Positions 12,226-25,292 are shown, counted from the stretch's first letter. The stretch: 64,000 bases of DNA from Heterocephalus glaber (GCF_000247695.1 NW_004624743.1:11306170-11370169); one strand, 5' to 3'. The notes: generated by a model from the sequence alone, not told the origin. Numbers and translations are program-made.

Positions 12226-12566
12226 CAGATGCTCCTCAACAAACAATGGGTTATACACTAATATGTTCCTCATATACTGAAAATATCAAACATTAAAAAT
12301 GCACTTAACTCACATGCTCTGCTGAACATTGTAGCTCACATAGTTCATTGGCTTTTGTTTACCCTACGATCACATTTCTGATCGGGAATGTCTCACAACT
12401 GCTGTTCATCATCTCAAGAGAGAGAACTTAATTTGTTGCATATCCATAGCTCAGGAAATTATCAAAATTTAAGATATAATTTCTATTGAATGAATATTAC
12501 TTTTGTACTACCATAAAGTAAAAATAACATTAATCAAAACCATTGTAAATCAGAGGCTGTTTGTGT
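12226..12566. mobile_element. Tigger/MER44-like MITE
   Basis: The left end 'cagatgctcctcaac' follows a TA (12224-12225). The right end, read in reverse, is 'cctctgatttacaatgg', which pairs with the left terminal repeat through mostly transition differences. Internal phrases ('aaaatatc', 'aaaatgcacttaa', 'gctgaacattgtagctcaca') follow the non-autonomous Tigger7/MER44 group. It has no coding capacity. The exact right end is uncertain by a few bases. Confidence 0.7.
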
Positions 12567-12876
12567 ATAATGTTTATAACAATGCTGCTCATTTATTTTG
12601 AGCCTACATTTGTATATTTTAAAAAATTTAACATGAAACCAACAAGTCTGATATATGAGTAATGTCACACTAAATTATTTGTTATTAAAGAAATAAAAAC
12701 AAAAATGCAAACAAAATCACCATTCCACTAATAATGTATAGATCTTACTTATGTATTTATTTGTTGCTGGGCTTTTAAAATCAAATTTGGGGCAATAAAA
12801 TTGTATACTCTTCTGTTTTCTTTCTCATTTCCCACAATATAAAAACATTGCTTGTATTATTTTAATTAAAATAATA

Positions 12877-13412
12877 TTTTGGAACTACCATATGGCCCAC
12901 CAGTTCTGTTCCTATGTATATGCCTGAGAATAAAAAACATAGTTTCATACAAAAATGTACGTGCATATTCTTAGCACCATGATTTGAATAGTGAAAAAAT
13001 AAGAAACGAGAGAAACATTTTCACCAATTGATTAATGAATAAAAATAATCTGTTATATTCATGCAATGGAATATTATTCAACAAAAGAAGGGATGAAGTA
13101 TTGACATATACTGCAACGTGGAATGCTTCATGAGAATAGTACAACGAAAAGATCACAAATTATACACTATTTATATGAAATGTCTAGAATAAACAAGTCC
13201 TTAGAGACAGAAGTTATGTCCCCTGGTGGTGGGGGCTGGGGGGCGGGTAGCAGCTGGCGATGGGCATGAGACTCCCTCAGGGTTACAAAATCATTTCTGG
13301 TAGATAGTAGTGAAAGTTGTACAATGTTGTGAAGACACTGAAACACAAAAGTATCCATCTTAAAATGGTGGGCTTATAGTGCCTGAATTATATCTTCAAT
13401 AAAATAATAAAG
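12877..13412 (+). mobile_element. L1M 3' end fragment
   Basis: Plus-strand order matches old L1M (MB/MC-like) 3' ends: 'ggaactaccatatggccca', 'tatatgcctgagaataaaaa', 'atgcaatggaatattattca', a G-rich patch at 13217-13248, 'gagactccctcagggtt', then 'atcttcaataaaataa'. It is 5' truncated. Confidence 0.85.
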
Positions 13413-13414
13413 CA

Positions 13415-14985
13415 ATGATATCAGGATTTGATATCTTAAATTTTGACTAAATTTTAGTGTAAAGCTCGCCGTATTTTTCCTACTTAAGAGGCTGCTTAAC
13501 CTTCAGAGACTATATTTTTTGTTCATAACATTATTTGTTGATTCTTCATAACTACTGCTTACATGGTCTTTATTATGAAGTTCTGGTAATTTCTCTCCTG
13601 TGACAAGCTGACTTTCTAATAGTAGCAAAAAATGTTAAACATGAGAATCCCATTGGCCTACCTTCCCCTTAAGAGTAAAGATATTCAACAGAATCTGAAT
13701 TCACAAATCAAAAGTATAAAATCTAGGTTACCGAATCAAGAAAATTAAAGCATTTTATAAATATGTATGTGAGGATAGGGAAATTAGGAGAAATTACATT
13801 AAATGCTTTCACATAAATTTATCTTAATATTTCCTATATTTGGGAGGAGGAAAAAACACATTTACTTGCAAAAATCTAACATGGAGACCAAAATTACATA
13901 AATTCAACTTTTAACTTATTGTAAATACTCTAAGTCACGTAAAGAGTCTACCTCACAAATATGATAAATTGCTGCATGTATAACCTGCAGCATTTCACCT
14001 ACTAATGATTATCCACAGGCATCGTGGTGTTCAAAGGACACCGGTGCACTGAAAAATGATGTGATAGTCAAGGAATGAAATTCTAAAAGACATTTTTTAA
14101 AACTGGAAGATGGCAATTAAACAGTAGACTAATACAAAATAATAGAACCCAAGATGGATTATAATATCAAATCAAAACTATATTTTCTTGACAATTATTA
14201 ATCAATTCTTGACAATTAATCTATCATTAATCAATTCCATGCCTAAAGTATTCCTGCAAGTTTCCACCTTTAATGCGACAACAAAAAATTATAATAAATT
14301 GTCTCACAGCTACCCTATGCAAATGCATTCCATCCAGCTTTATGGTTTAGCAGGAGTTTGACAAACTCAAAGGACCATGGTAGCCATGAATTGCGAAGGC
14401 CTAAAGACTCTACAGACCAAAGGGTGCATGTCAGTTACTCAGACGTGAACGGTGCTAACATGGATATGTAGGCCTAGAATCAAAACATCACATTTTTTAG
14501 AGGAAAATGTCGATCTGTATTTTCATGATTCATCATTTAAAAACATTACGAAAAATATTAAAAATGACTTCAAAGCTCTGTGGATAAAACAAAAGATATC
14601 ATTTGCATATGAGAAAAGGTATTTTATTGCATAAAGTATACTTTGCATTTGAGTCAAAAATAATAATAAAAAATAAAGATTTGGAAACATAGAAGGTAAT
14701 AAGAAGGAAGAAGCCAACATAATTTAAAAAGTGACAAAAATGAGTGGTACAAAATAGAGAAAATATCCATGCAATATATGTGCCTACTGTTTCAAAATAA
14801 AACTTGAGTTTGTATTGAGTTATTTACAGCACTTTAAGAGCACGAAATTTGTTGTATTATTTTAAAGGATATTTTAAATGATTTTCTATTAAACTCAATT
14901 GTTTCAAAATTAAGGAAAACAAAACTTGTTTGATATCGTTTTGTGCATTAAAAGCCTGAAGGTGATTTTAATACCCCACATTTTT
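13415..14985. other. Nothing recognised
   Basis: AT-rich non-coding sequence; no clear repeat or exon. Confidence 0.35.
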
Positions 14986-14987
14986 AG

Positions 14988-15800
14988 GTCTGAGCCAGCA
15001 GCCAGCAGTTAAAATTGACATGTGAGAGTTCTTCTAAGTCCCAGATGCGAGCTGCCAACTGCTTTTTTGTTCTTGTTTCCTTGGAAACGGAGGTTGGTTT
15101 CCTGAAAACAAGGTAAGTACAACTTTTACAGCAGAGAAGTGGAAGGCGCCTTTGTCGTTTTCAGCTCGCTGCCTGAGACCTGTGAGAACAGCTTTCCAAA
15201 ACAGACTCAAGTTGGAAGACAGTGGAGGCACGAAGGAGTTGATAATAGAACCACAGTACATGTATTCTCACTATTTAAATTTCATGTGGAACAATGACCC
15301 AATAAAATATTAAAAATTTCAAAACCAAAACAAAACTATCAAGTCAGAACAGTAGGGGTCTAGAGGGGAAAATATGAAATCTAGCACATCGAACAGTGAA
15401 TTGCTTTTGAATCTTCTATGCTGTCAAGTAGGCTATCATTGAGAGATCATCTGGGTCAGTGGATCTTCTGGATGACAACCTTCCAATAGGCCAGGCTGGC
15501 TCACCTTCCCTGCAGCGACTTTGGGGAGAGGCAAAGAGAAGCAGAAGTGTGAAGGAGACATTCTTCCCCAGAAGTGTTTTGCAAAAGTTCTTCTCGAGAC
15601 ACTAATTAGCCTCTCTGTTCACAGTCCCTCTAAAAATCACTGACCTGATAAAACTAGCTAATTTTAGGGGAAAGGTCCCCAAGGAAGAAGAAGGTAAAGT
15701 TAACCACAAAGAGCTTGATGTCCTTCCAATGGCAAGTCAGGCAAGGAACCTGGCTCTCCCTGCTTCAAACCCACTTCCGTCACACCAGTGTTACAGATTG
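14988..15800. other. Unassigned GC-richer stretch
   Basis: GC content rises here compared with both flanks. A possible splice acceptor (ends 14987) and a consensus-like donor 'aag|gtaagt' after 15112 enclose 125 bases, but no protein frame is recognised. Further GC-richer sequence at 15440-15790 is also unassigned. It could be a conserved non-coding element or a transcribed non-coding exon. Confidence 0.25.
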
Positions 15801-18800
15801 GTGACATACAGATGATCTCAAAATCCTTTTGATCATTTTAATTTATTTTAAGTGGTATCAACTTAATATAAAGGAAGTTAATCATGATACATAAGGAATT
15901 GTATTAGATACAAAAGAATTCACCAGATGTCCTTTGAAACCCTTTTAAAAGGGCATACTTTGCCCATGGTATGAAAATGTAGCAAAATTTAGACAAGATA
16001 AGATTTCATTCTTCAAGATTTCAACTTAGTCAGTCTTGAGGTTTTTTTTTTTTTTAACTTTCATTTTATCAACAGAATATTTAGAAAAAATTCACCCTGT
16101 AAGAGCTGAACCACATTGTATAGAGATTCTCTGTACCACCAAAGTGGATGGCAGGTCAAACCAAAGGCTGAAAAAAGCTCATGGCACATCTATTACCTTT
16201 TCAGGTGTCTTCAAAACATATTTACTTTTCAGAAATTGGAATTCCCTTGCCTGCCTCTCATTCATGACTGAGTAAATTGTCAGTGTTGTCTGATATTTTA
16301 AGAAAAACTGTCTCTTTAAAAATATGATAAAACACAGAATTTTAAAGCTGATTTCTATTTCAGTGAATCAAAGAAGAACAATTAAACACAAGATTCCTTC
16401 AATGATGTTCTATTGCAGCCTTCATGTTTCCCATCACACTACATATGGTCCAATTGTTTACAGATTATAAAAAAAATCCCTGCTCAGATGTTAAAACAAG
16501 ATGTTTTCTTCACTTTCAAACGGCAGGCTGCCTGCCAATTTTTACAATTAGTTATTCTGCAAAGAAAAAAAAAGAAGTTTAATTATCACAATTTCTCATG
16601 TTTGGACATTACTATGTGATGGGCTATCAACCTGAGAACAGACAGAAATGAACCTTGGTCCATGACACTAGGGGAAGGCTGTTGGAAAGACAGCTTTTTC
16701 TAAGGGGGAGGGAGTAGCAAAAGAGAGGGGAAAACGTCTCTGCCAGAAATAGGTATCGAAGCATCAAGGAAAAACCAGCCACCTGCTAGTGACACCATTT
16801 CCCCATGGCGCTGTCTGGCAGTCAGAATTTCACAGTGTTAAACAATAGTACAGAGTGCTCCAAGACTGAGCCTACCAATGGGTCACCGACTCTGAAAAGA
16901 CCTGCTGAAGGAGGTAGTGCAATGAGGAAAGACTGTTTAGGTGTCAAATCTCTACTGGATGAGTTCAAACCTGGCCTGCTCCATTCTTACAGCAATCGTT
17001 TGGATCCACAATAAATTAGAGTAAGACTGTTAATACAAAGTTGCACAAAACAGAATAATGAACTTAAATACTTGTGTATCAATATACATGTCCTCTCAGG
17101 ATCCCATCTTGTCTCCTTCTCATATAATGGCTGATGTAAAACTAATGTTGGATGTGTTACATATCCAGAGTAATAATCAGTGGCTCCAGGACAAAGCCTC
17201 ATAGCAGGTAGAATTAAGAAAAGTCAGTAAATTGTCTCTATTCCGTGTGGCTTTTAATAGAGTTCTATATTAAGACTTCTAAAAATATTTGAAACTGATA
17301 ATAAATATGTATTTCAGGACAAGTTGTGCCAATGCAATGTCTGGTGGGGTTTCCTTTTTCCTTATTTTTTTCTGCCTGTTTATAGACAGAAGTAGCTGGA
17401 TGCCAACTTTTTAAAATTCCTCCAAACCTAGATGACTTTGCATATTATTCCAAGCTTCCACCAGTAAATAAAGGGATTTAATTTGTTAATTAAAACCTAT
17501 CATTCTATTTGGATAACTTTAGGAACATTCTTCTCCTTAAATGTGTAAACTATGTTAAACAGTATAAGAGCCAAAACATAAGTGTGTTCCTATGTTGGAG
17601 GGGAAGGAACTTTCATATGATGATGGACAGAATGGTTGAATAGAAATTCTCTCACATAACTTTTTGTTCCCGAAGTTTATTGAAATTCCTAATATGGGTT
17701 TATTTCATGAAAATTTCATGAATAATACTGTTAGTCTCACCATAATTCTAATAATAGGCTTATTCCTCTGCCTCTTGCTGTATCATTGTTAGATCAAATC
17801 ATTTGACTCTTCAGGGAAATATTACAAATCTAACACACCTTTCCTCTTTTATGACTGAACATGTTAGTTAGATTATGACTTTTCTGCTAGTGAGTCTCAT
17901 TTCAAATTGCTTTCAATGAATTATATTTAAGGAATACAGCAAAATGTTGCACTGCAAATCTAAGTATTGAATATTTGTAAGGTTATCATGCATCAGTCAC
18001 AAAAAAGTTCTTTTTGGCTAAAGTCTGTCTATGACATCATATGTGCTCACATTCTCACATTATATCATGCCATATAATGCTTATGTTTTACATTTCAGGG
18101 GGATGCAAGAAACAACATTTGCTTTTGATATGCTATTGAAAACTTCTCTAGGTTTGTATAATTAATTTGAATATATACAAACTAAATTTATCTGATCCTA
18201 TAAGATTAAACTAGTCCCATAGAAACAAAAATTTCATATTATTAGTCATTTGCTAAACATTTATCCAACTTTTTAAAATTCAAATCCATAGTGTTGAAAA
18301 GATCATTGGTCAACTCCTATAAATTAATTCTTCCACAAAGATTAGAACATGGAGAACAAAAGTCCTTCTCTTTAAAACCCTATCCAGCTCTTACTTCTGT
18401 CAATGATAGACCATCTTGATTTCTTTAGAGGATAAGCTTTCCTAATATTTCTCTCCACATTTCTCAGGCCTCTGCTACTTCTTTTTTGACATCTGCTTTA
18501 GTTATGGATAATATGTAATCATTTTTATATGTTTAAAAATTATAATTTTTTATATTTAAAAATTATTTTAAGAAAAAGTCCATATTCCAATAAATGTCCT
18601 AATTAACATAAACTTAAAATTTGAACTGACTTGGGTTTATATAATATAAGCCTCATTGAGAATCTCTTTTATTCTAAAATAGTAAATTCAGCAAAATCTT
18701 TTTTCATGCTGAATATGAGACTGGATATAGTTTCTTGAAATGTTTAACATTAACTTTGGTGGGTCATTCTTGACTATCAAATCATGGCCAGCAATTACTC

Positions 18801-18915
18801 ATCCCATAATCTTCAGTAATTTCAACTTGGAAGACAGTAGACAGAAGGTAGTTCATAATTTTTTGCTGAGTAAGTGACTGGGAGCTGGACCATGGCTCAG
18901 GAAAACTAGACTGTT
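15800..18915. other. Nothing firmly recognised
   Basis: Mostly AT-rich. A 69-codon open frame at 16805-17014, with a good context around its ATG, matches no family I know. The rest shows no repeat that I can name. Confidence 0.35.
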
Positions 18916-18925
18916 AATAACTCGG

Positions 18926-18961
18926 GTGCTCGCTTTGGCAGCACATATACTAAAATTGGAA
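18926..18961 (+). pseudogene. U6 snRNA 5' fragment, tailless retropseudogene
   Basis: Thirty-six bases match the 5' end of U6 spliceosomal snRNA (starts 'gtgctcgctttggcagcaca'), with one C-to-T change at U6 position 11. The match stops at U6 position 36, so the 3' two thirds are missing and there is no poly(A). The piece is flanked by a perfect 10-bp direct repeat, aataactcgg, at 18916-18925 and 18960-18969; two A bases are shared by the U6 end and the repeat. This is the signature of tailless retropseudogenes made by the L1 machinery. It is not functional. Confidence 0.9.
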
Positions 18962-18969
18962 TAACTCGG

Positions 18970-19232
18970 ACTCAGCTTTACATGATTTTGGATTCCTTGG
19001 AACCATTCTCTCATCAGTAGCATGAGGTGCTTCAGCACCATTCAACTGTAACAATCTTACTTGTAATTTCTATAAACTGGCAAGGAGAAGGAGTCAATGA
19101 TTGAAAAGCATAGGAATAATTCCTGTTCTCCAAGAACTTTCATTTTAGAAGAATAGCCAAAACTTGTCGGTAATGGCATTATTATGAGGAAACAATGGCA
19201 ATATAAATTCTGATTCACACCATGTAAATATT
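18970..19232. other. Nothing recognised
   Basis: Non-coding sequence between the U6 fragment and an L2 end. Confidence 0.35.
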
Positions 19233-19234
19233 TT

Positions 19235-19545
19235 GTATGCTTATTCATTTCCCAAATACTTATGATTTTCTGTGTGACCAGAACTCCACTAAATGCTGGA
19301 ATACATTTTACGACAATATATGGTAAGTGTCAACCGAACTCAGAGGAGAGTTAAACACCTCTGATATGTGCTCATCAGAGAAGTTATCGAAGTGGGTCCT
19401 GGGTGTACGAGGAAGAGGAGGAGATTGTGGACAAGTGGACCTTGAGCAGATGTGACAAGTCTGAGGGGAGAAAATAGCACAGCAGGATGCTACAAAAGGA
19501 ACAGGAACAAAGTGAGGGGATATTATTCTGGTTACTGGTATTAAC
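19235..19545 (-). mobile_element. L2 LINE 3' end
   Basis: Reads as reverse L2: 'ttcatttcccaaatacttat', then 'ccactaaatgctggaataca', then a purine-rich part with 'gggtcctgggtgtacgagg' and 'tgagcagatgtgacaagt' in the expected order. Ancient and diverged. Confidence 0.45.
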
Positions 19546-19549
19546 ACTG

Positions 19550-21385
19550 GGTATGTGTATGTGTTGAATAATAGAACTCTTACTCAAAATGATACTTCAA
19601 ATGTATTTATTTTATAAATTTTTTAAATAAAACTTTGAAAGCTATCTGAAGTAAAAAATCCTAGAATTTGGCTAACATTAAAAGAAACCAAAGCTAGTTT
19701 AACAAATTTAATAAGGGAAATCTAGAATTTCCATCTTATGTCACTCTTGATAGTCAATACTCTTTTAAATGCTTGACTATTAATATTTACTATGAAAAGA
19801 GAAAGCATTCTATAGCTTCAAATTCATTCTGCATAGATTCTTAACATTTCTTAGTGCTAATCTGTTGTATTTGGAGTACAACAAGAAATCATTTTTTCAA
19901 ATGATTTAAATTACTGAAGTAACTGCTCACATTTCTCTTTCTGAACATGTTATCTAATAAACACAACTTACAGCAGAGCGTTTACATCATAATAGTCAAA
20001 GAATAAAGCATATTGTAACTTGCCATTGTGTAAATTTTTGAGACTCTATGAGAACATTCCAAGCCAATTAAGCAATTAATTTCTCCTAGTTTGTGTGTGC
20101 ACTGTTAGAATTGTGTCTTTTCAATTTAAAGCTAGTGGATGTGTATTTATCTGAATCGTGAATGAAAGAAAGGAGGATTGGAAAGAGATAGGAAGAGATT
20201 CTAATATGTCCACATATGAAACCATGAATGCTTTATGCAGAGCTCTCAAATACACTGGCAACAAAATTAACTTGCTGGAGAGTTTTTATTAAATCCTTTT
20301 CAAGAATTGAAACATTGGGGAAAAACTATACCAAACATACTCAATTCAAACCAAAAGCTTTGAAACCACTTGATATAGGAGAGAGACTATGAAGATTAGT
20401 AGAAAATTTGTTGGAAAGAAAAGGCAAAAGCCATCACTCTGGCCTAAGAAAACAAGGACACAGGGCTTGCATTTCATTCTTTAAGCCAGAAAAAAAAAAG
20501 AATTGTGCCTAATTTTCAAATGATGAACTAGTTAGGAAGCAAATACAAGAATTTATATTAATATTTGTTACCTCATACCTAAAAGTCATAATAAATATAA
20601 CTTGTGATATAATACAATAAGCTATAATCAGTAGCTACATGTATATAATTTTGAAATTAATAGGCATCTAACTGTATGGTTAGTAAATTTTTCCAAACGA
20701 AATTTCATGATCAAAATTGTGGAGATCCTTGTTATAAGAAATAGGGAATTGGCAATAAAAATTTCTTTTTTATTTTATTTTATTCAAAACAAAATAAAAT
20801 TTCATAACAAAATAATAAGAGATTAAGATAGTTAATGCTCTGTGTATTACTATCTTCAAAATAGTTATTCATCGTTACTTAGATTAGAAGCCCTCGACAT
20901 AAAAGTTTCTCTCTTACAAAAAAGAAACAGATGATAGTACAAAACTTTCTTTTCAATGAATTAAGAGAAACTAGTAGCATAAGTGAAATAATTAGTATAT
21001 ATATATTAAAACACTTCGAAAGAGCTGAGTAGGTAAATTAGCGAATTACTTCAACTTCTCCTTACTTCCTTTATATCTACATTCTATTTTGCTGTTTACT
21101 TGTTTATGATCTAGCCATTAGAAATTGTGCTGCATAAACACGGATATGGATATATCTCTGCAACATGGTAATTTTAACTCTTGAACATAGGAGTGATTGA
21201 ATCAAGGCAGTGATGTATAAAGTCTGATCTAGTGTCTCGGTGAACCGTCCAAAGTACAACTACCCCAGAGAATTATAATGGTTTGTGTTTAGAGGTCTGA
21301 TACAGAGCCTGCCCCCCCCCCCAAAAAATGTACACACAGTTCAGGAAAAGAAAAGTAGTCTGATGTTTTTTCAACAGATAGTACT
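19550..21385. other. AT-rich DNA, nothing recognised
   Basis: No recognisable coding or repeat sequence. There is a 12-base C run at 21311-21322. Confidence 0.35.
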
Positions 21386-21389
21386 ACCC

Positions 21390-21566
21390 TCGTATGGCAG
21401 ACCCTAGAGGATGTCGTACAGAAAACCCACTTCACTCCTGGCACTTAAAGAAGAAATTGAAAATGAATGCACAGCAATCTCAATGACCAAGGCTACCCAA
21501 GCAGCGGTTCACCGTATGCATGAATGTCTGTGAGCTCATGGCCACCACTTTGAGGACCTCTTGTGA
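21390..21566 (+). pseudogene. Tc1/mariner-like transposase C-terminus, relic
   Basis: One plus-strand frame reads SYGRP, a stop, RMSYRKPTSLLALKEEIENE, CTAISMTKATQAAVHRM, HECL, a stop, AHGHHFEDLL, stop. It follows the C-terminal pattern of many IS630/Tc1/mariner-superfamily transposases: LWGYLKDxVY, then KPTTLEELK, then a helix ending in GxHFExLL. About 58 codons stay in one frame with only two internal stops. The catalytic DDE core is not visible upstream. Family assignment is by motif recall. The A/T-rich part after the last stop (21567-21700) could be its 3' UTR. Confidence 0.55.
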
Positions 21567-21569
21567 TTG

Positions 21570-22245
21570 CAGAAGCCAAAGGTAACTTGTATGAATCTCT
21601 GACGTCTTGATAAATTTAGTATTAAAATGTTTATACAATCTTTTCTTTTCCTGAATTATGTATACATTTTTGGGGAGGACTCTATCTTTCACCACATCCA
21701 GATTGTCGAAGCCTCTCTTGGTCCTGTTGATGCCAAAGCTTCACTGTTGTAACTGATCACATGGCATGAATTTGAAGGATTGAATGATTTTGCATGTTAT
21801 TTCATTGGAAAAATATATCCAGAATAGCCTTTTTTCACTTGTTATGCAGATACGGAAAGTCAGGCTTTGAGAACTCCCAGGATTACCCAGGCACCTGTGG
21901 AGTAAAATATCAAAACATTGTGCACTTTATTCTAGGCAGCAGAAGGAGCTGGAAGGGTTTTTGTTTGTTGGTTGGCTGTTTTTTCAGCCTGTTCCTGGTC
22001 ACTGAAAGGACTAACCTATTCTCAGTATGTACAGAAGTGCAGTGTCCATGTGTTTGTGCGTACAGGTGAATTAAAATTATGCCTGGAAAGAAGAGTGAGA
22101 AGAGCCTCGTATTTATATTAACAGTTGGTAAACAAAAGAATGCCTTTATGTATCAAGAAATGCACATTCCATACAGTAAATTGACATTGTATTGCTGATA
22201 AATGGGATGAACTCAAATACAAATTCCATAAGTCAAAGTTACTCA
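21570..22245. other. Unassigned
   Basis: Mixed composition; short plus-strand frame at 21794-22069 is not recognised. May include the 3' flank of the transposon relic. Confidence 0.3.
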
Positions 22246-22249
22246 TCAT

Positions 22250-23567
22250 TCTATTGGTGTATGTTCATGATACATAACGACTATACTCATCTGAGGAATT
22301 TGTATGTATAACATACTGCATCCTGATCATTTTTACATCCACTTTTCATCCATATCCTACCCTACTCCTTGACCCCAGGTTCCCTTCCTATCTCCACAAA
22401 TCTACCTGCCATTTCTTTTTTATTTTGTTCTTTAAATTATTAATATTTCTAATTTTTCATGTGAGAGAAACCATGTGATATGTATCCATTTGTGTCTGAT
22501 TTACTTCATGTAACACATTTATTTCCTTACAGATAACTCGAATTTATAATTGTTTATGATGAAGTAGTATTCATATATATATTTATACTATATATTCCAG
22601 TTTTCCATTATACATTGTAATATATTTATATGTATATTACATATATAAATAGATATCATATTTTCTTTTTTTATTTAACCATTGATGGGCATATAATCTA
22701 CTCCTAAAATTGAGCTGTTATCAGTTCTTTTCTATAAGCATGGGTACACATGGAACACTGTAGTTTGATAATTTAACACTTATGGGAAGATATGCAGAAG
22801 AGAATACCTGGGTCAAATGGAACTTCTAGTTTTAGTGTTTTGAGGAAACTCCATACTAATTCCCATACTGGTTCAACTACTTTACAAAGTTTACATCTCC
22901 ATAGGCAATGAAAAAGGCTTCCTTTTTCTTCACAACCTAGCCAGCATTTTTTGTTTCAGATCTGGTAGAGAGCCATTCTTTCTGGAGTAAGATTGTATCT
23001 CAATGATGTTTTGATTTGCATTTCCCTAATGACCATAAATGCTAAACATTTTTTCATGTATTTATTGGCCATTTGTACTTCTTTTGAGAAATGTCTGCTC
23101 CTTTCAAATGCCGAAATATTTTTGAGTTCAGTGTATTCTAGATGGTAGTTCTCTGAGGGATAACGGGTAATTTTTCCAATTCTGTAAGTTGTTCCTTCAC
23201 TTGTTGGTTGTTTCCTTTCTGTGCAAAAGCCTTTTAATTTGATATAATCCTAATGGCTGATTCTTGATATTAGAAAATTATTCATTCTAAGTGTCTTTTG
23301 GTGGAATTTTTCAGTTTTGCATGTAAATGATCATGTCATCCGTGCATAAGGATATTTGACTTTTTCCTTTCTTATTTGTATCCCTTTGAGTTCTTTCTGT
23401 TGCCTGATTGAGCTGGATGAAGTTTTGAGTGCTATATTAAACAGGAGTGATGAGAGCAGACATCCTTATTTTATGCTGGTTTTGCAGCAAGTGTTTCCAG
23501 TTTTCTCCATGTTTTATGATGTCGTCAGTCATTTTGTGATAAATGGCTTCTATGCTGACTCCAGTTA
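22250..23567 (-). mobile_element. L1 LINE 3' half, minus strand
   Basis: Minus-strand L1: 3' UTR at about 22250-22450, then the ORF2 C-terminal region. Phrases in reverse such as 'cctgggtcaaatggaacttc', 'aaactccatactaattccca', 'tttgatttgcatttccctaa' and 'tatattaaacaggagtgatg' are typical. It has internal deletions and many stops, and is truncated in ORF2 near 23567. An AT-rich block at 22555-22665 interrupts it. Confidence 0.9.
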
Positions 23568-23569
23568 AA

Positions 23570-24685
23570 AACAACAATATTTTAAGAATGGATGTTATTT
23601 TAAAAGACAAAAAATGTCTATTGCCATTACTTCAGTTTGAAAACATTATTTGAATAAAATATTTAGGTTTACTTTAAAAATTATAAAATGGTTATGTAAA
23701 ACAAATGTCATAAAATGGTTATCGTATTTTAAAGAAATATTGTTCTAAATTGATGAATTCATTTTAGCCAATCAAGTAATTAGTAGCAATATGTAGCTCA
23801 TTATATTTCCATCTAAAATAATTAAAATTAAGAAAAATTAAAATTCAGTTCTCCAGCAACAATGTCCACATTTCAAGAAGTGGCTAGGTGCTACTATGTT
23901 AGACAGTTCCATTGCACTATAAAATTGATACTACCATATCCAAAATAAGCCTGAAAATAATTTGAGAAATTATTATAATAAAATACTTCAGCTATTAACC
24001 ATATTTACAATTGTATGTATTTTGCATAAACAGTGCTGAAAATTGCAATATTCAAAAAAGACCATGGCAATTTCTTTTTATTTTAAGGATGCCGGAAATG
24101 AAACCATTTTGTTAGGCGTTTTGCATATCAAAATGGAGCTGTAGATAGTAACAAGTTATTATCATCCATGTGATCAATTCACAATGCATACCACTCTCAA
24201 TAATGGGATTGCTGCAATGGTCTGTTATCATTCCTTCAGTTAAACATGGAAGTAACACATTTCACAAGTATCAAAATTAATATTCATTTGGCAATCTATC
24301 AAATTAGCTCATAATTATTGTGAATTTCTCAATTAGAACTCTAAACCCTTGCCTTACTCAGAATAATATTAACAGAATTTTAAAAACAAAAGTATAAAGT
24401 GGATCTTCTAAAACACATCTGTTCTAAGTGTGATAAGCAATGATTATAATTAGTGCTTTTGGTATGGATTTTTATTAGAAGAATTCAGTTTGCTTCTCAT
24501 TAAGAAGCCTATCTGAACTAGGTATGCATCTATTAGGCCAAGTTTGAACATATGAAATCTAATATATGACCAGAACATAACAGGGTTTGATTAAAAAAAC
24601 ATATATTGAACAGTTTATCTGTAGTGAACTTTAGGTATAATTTAATACAAACATCCAATTTTATAGATGAAATGAAAATGATTAA
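23570..24685. other. Nothing recognised
   Basis: AT-rich non-coding sequence. Confidence 0.35.
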
Positions 24686-24686
24686 G

Positions 24687-24717
24687 GTGTGTGTGTGTGT
24701 GTGTGTTTGTGTGTGTA
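24687..24717. repeat. (GT)n microsatellite
   Basis: About fifteen GT units with one TT interruption. Confidence 0.95.
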
Positions 24718-24989
24718 AATTAATTGGCTAATCCAAAACACCCCTGTTTTTCAGAATATCAAGGGAAAGGCAAGGCTCTTCCATTTCTGCACCCTTGTCA
24801 AAGAGGCTGAAGGAGACACTGGGTGAGCTAAAGAAGATGGAATTCAGTGCCTTGTCTTATCAGTACCACTGACAGTTCAAATGTTGACATGGCAACTTTA
24901 AGCTTACACATAACTCATATCTGTCATTCATGAGGATAGCAATAAATGGCCAGTAAACTGCATATAAATCACTATAAAATAACCCCTTT

Positions 24990-25215
24990 ACACAGTAACA
25001 ATTAGAGTGGTAGTCCAAATGAAAATGATACATCAAAACCCTTGACATGGCATACAGGCCCCTGGACAATCTGGCTCCCACTTAAATTCCACTGTTTGCA
25101 TAGCTAAACAAAACTTTGCTTTAGTCATAAAGTTTCAATCCAACAACATATGTTGTGCTTGCCTACTATGCATCAACAGTTGTTCCAGACATTAAGGTAG
25201 CCCAAGAAAGAAGGC
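24990..25215. mobile_element. L2 fragments
   Basis: 'gacatggcatacaggcccct' followed by 'ggacaatctggctcccac' (25044-25081) matches the plus-strand L2 body. 'ctactatgcatcaacagttg' (25164-25183) looks like a reverse L2 3' end. Both are short and old, so the orientation change is tentative. Confidence 0.45.
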
Positions 25216-25292
25216 TGTGTGTGCAACTATCTGCAAGGAACTGAATGGGAGCCCTTCTCACTTTCTGGAAGATATTAACTTTGTGTTTTAGG

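Noticed and set aside
20760..20830. Inverted repeat attttattttatt / aaaataaaat
   Set aside because: Low-complexity A/T sequence makes such a match unremarkable.
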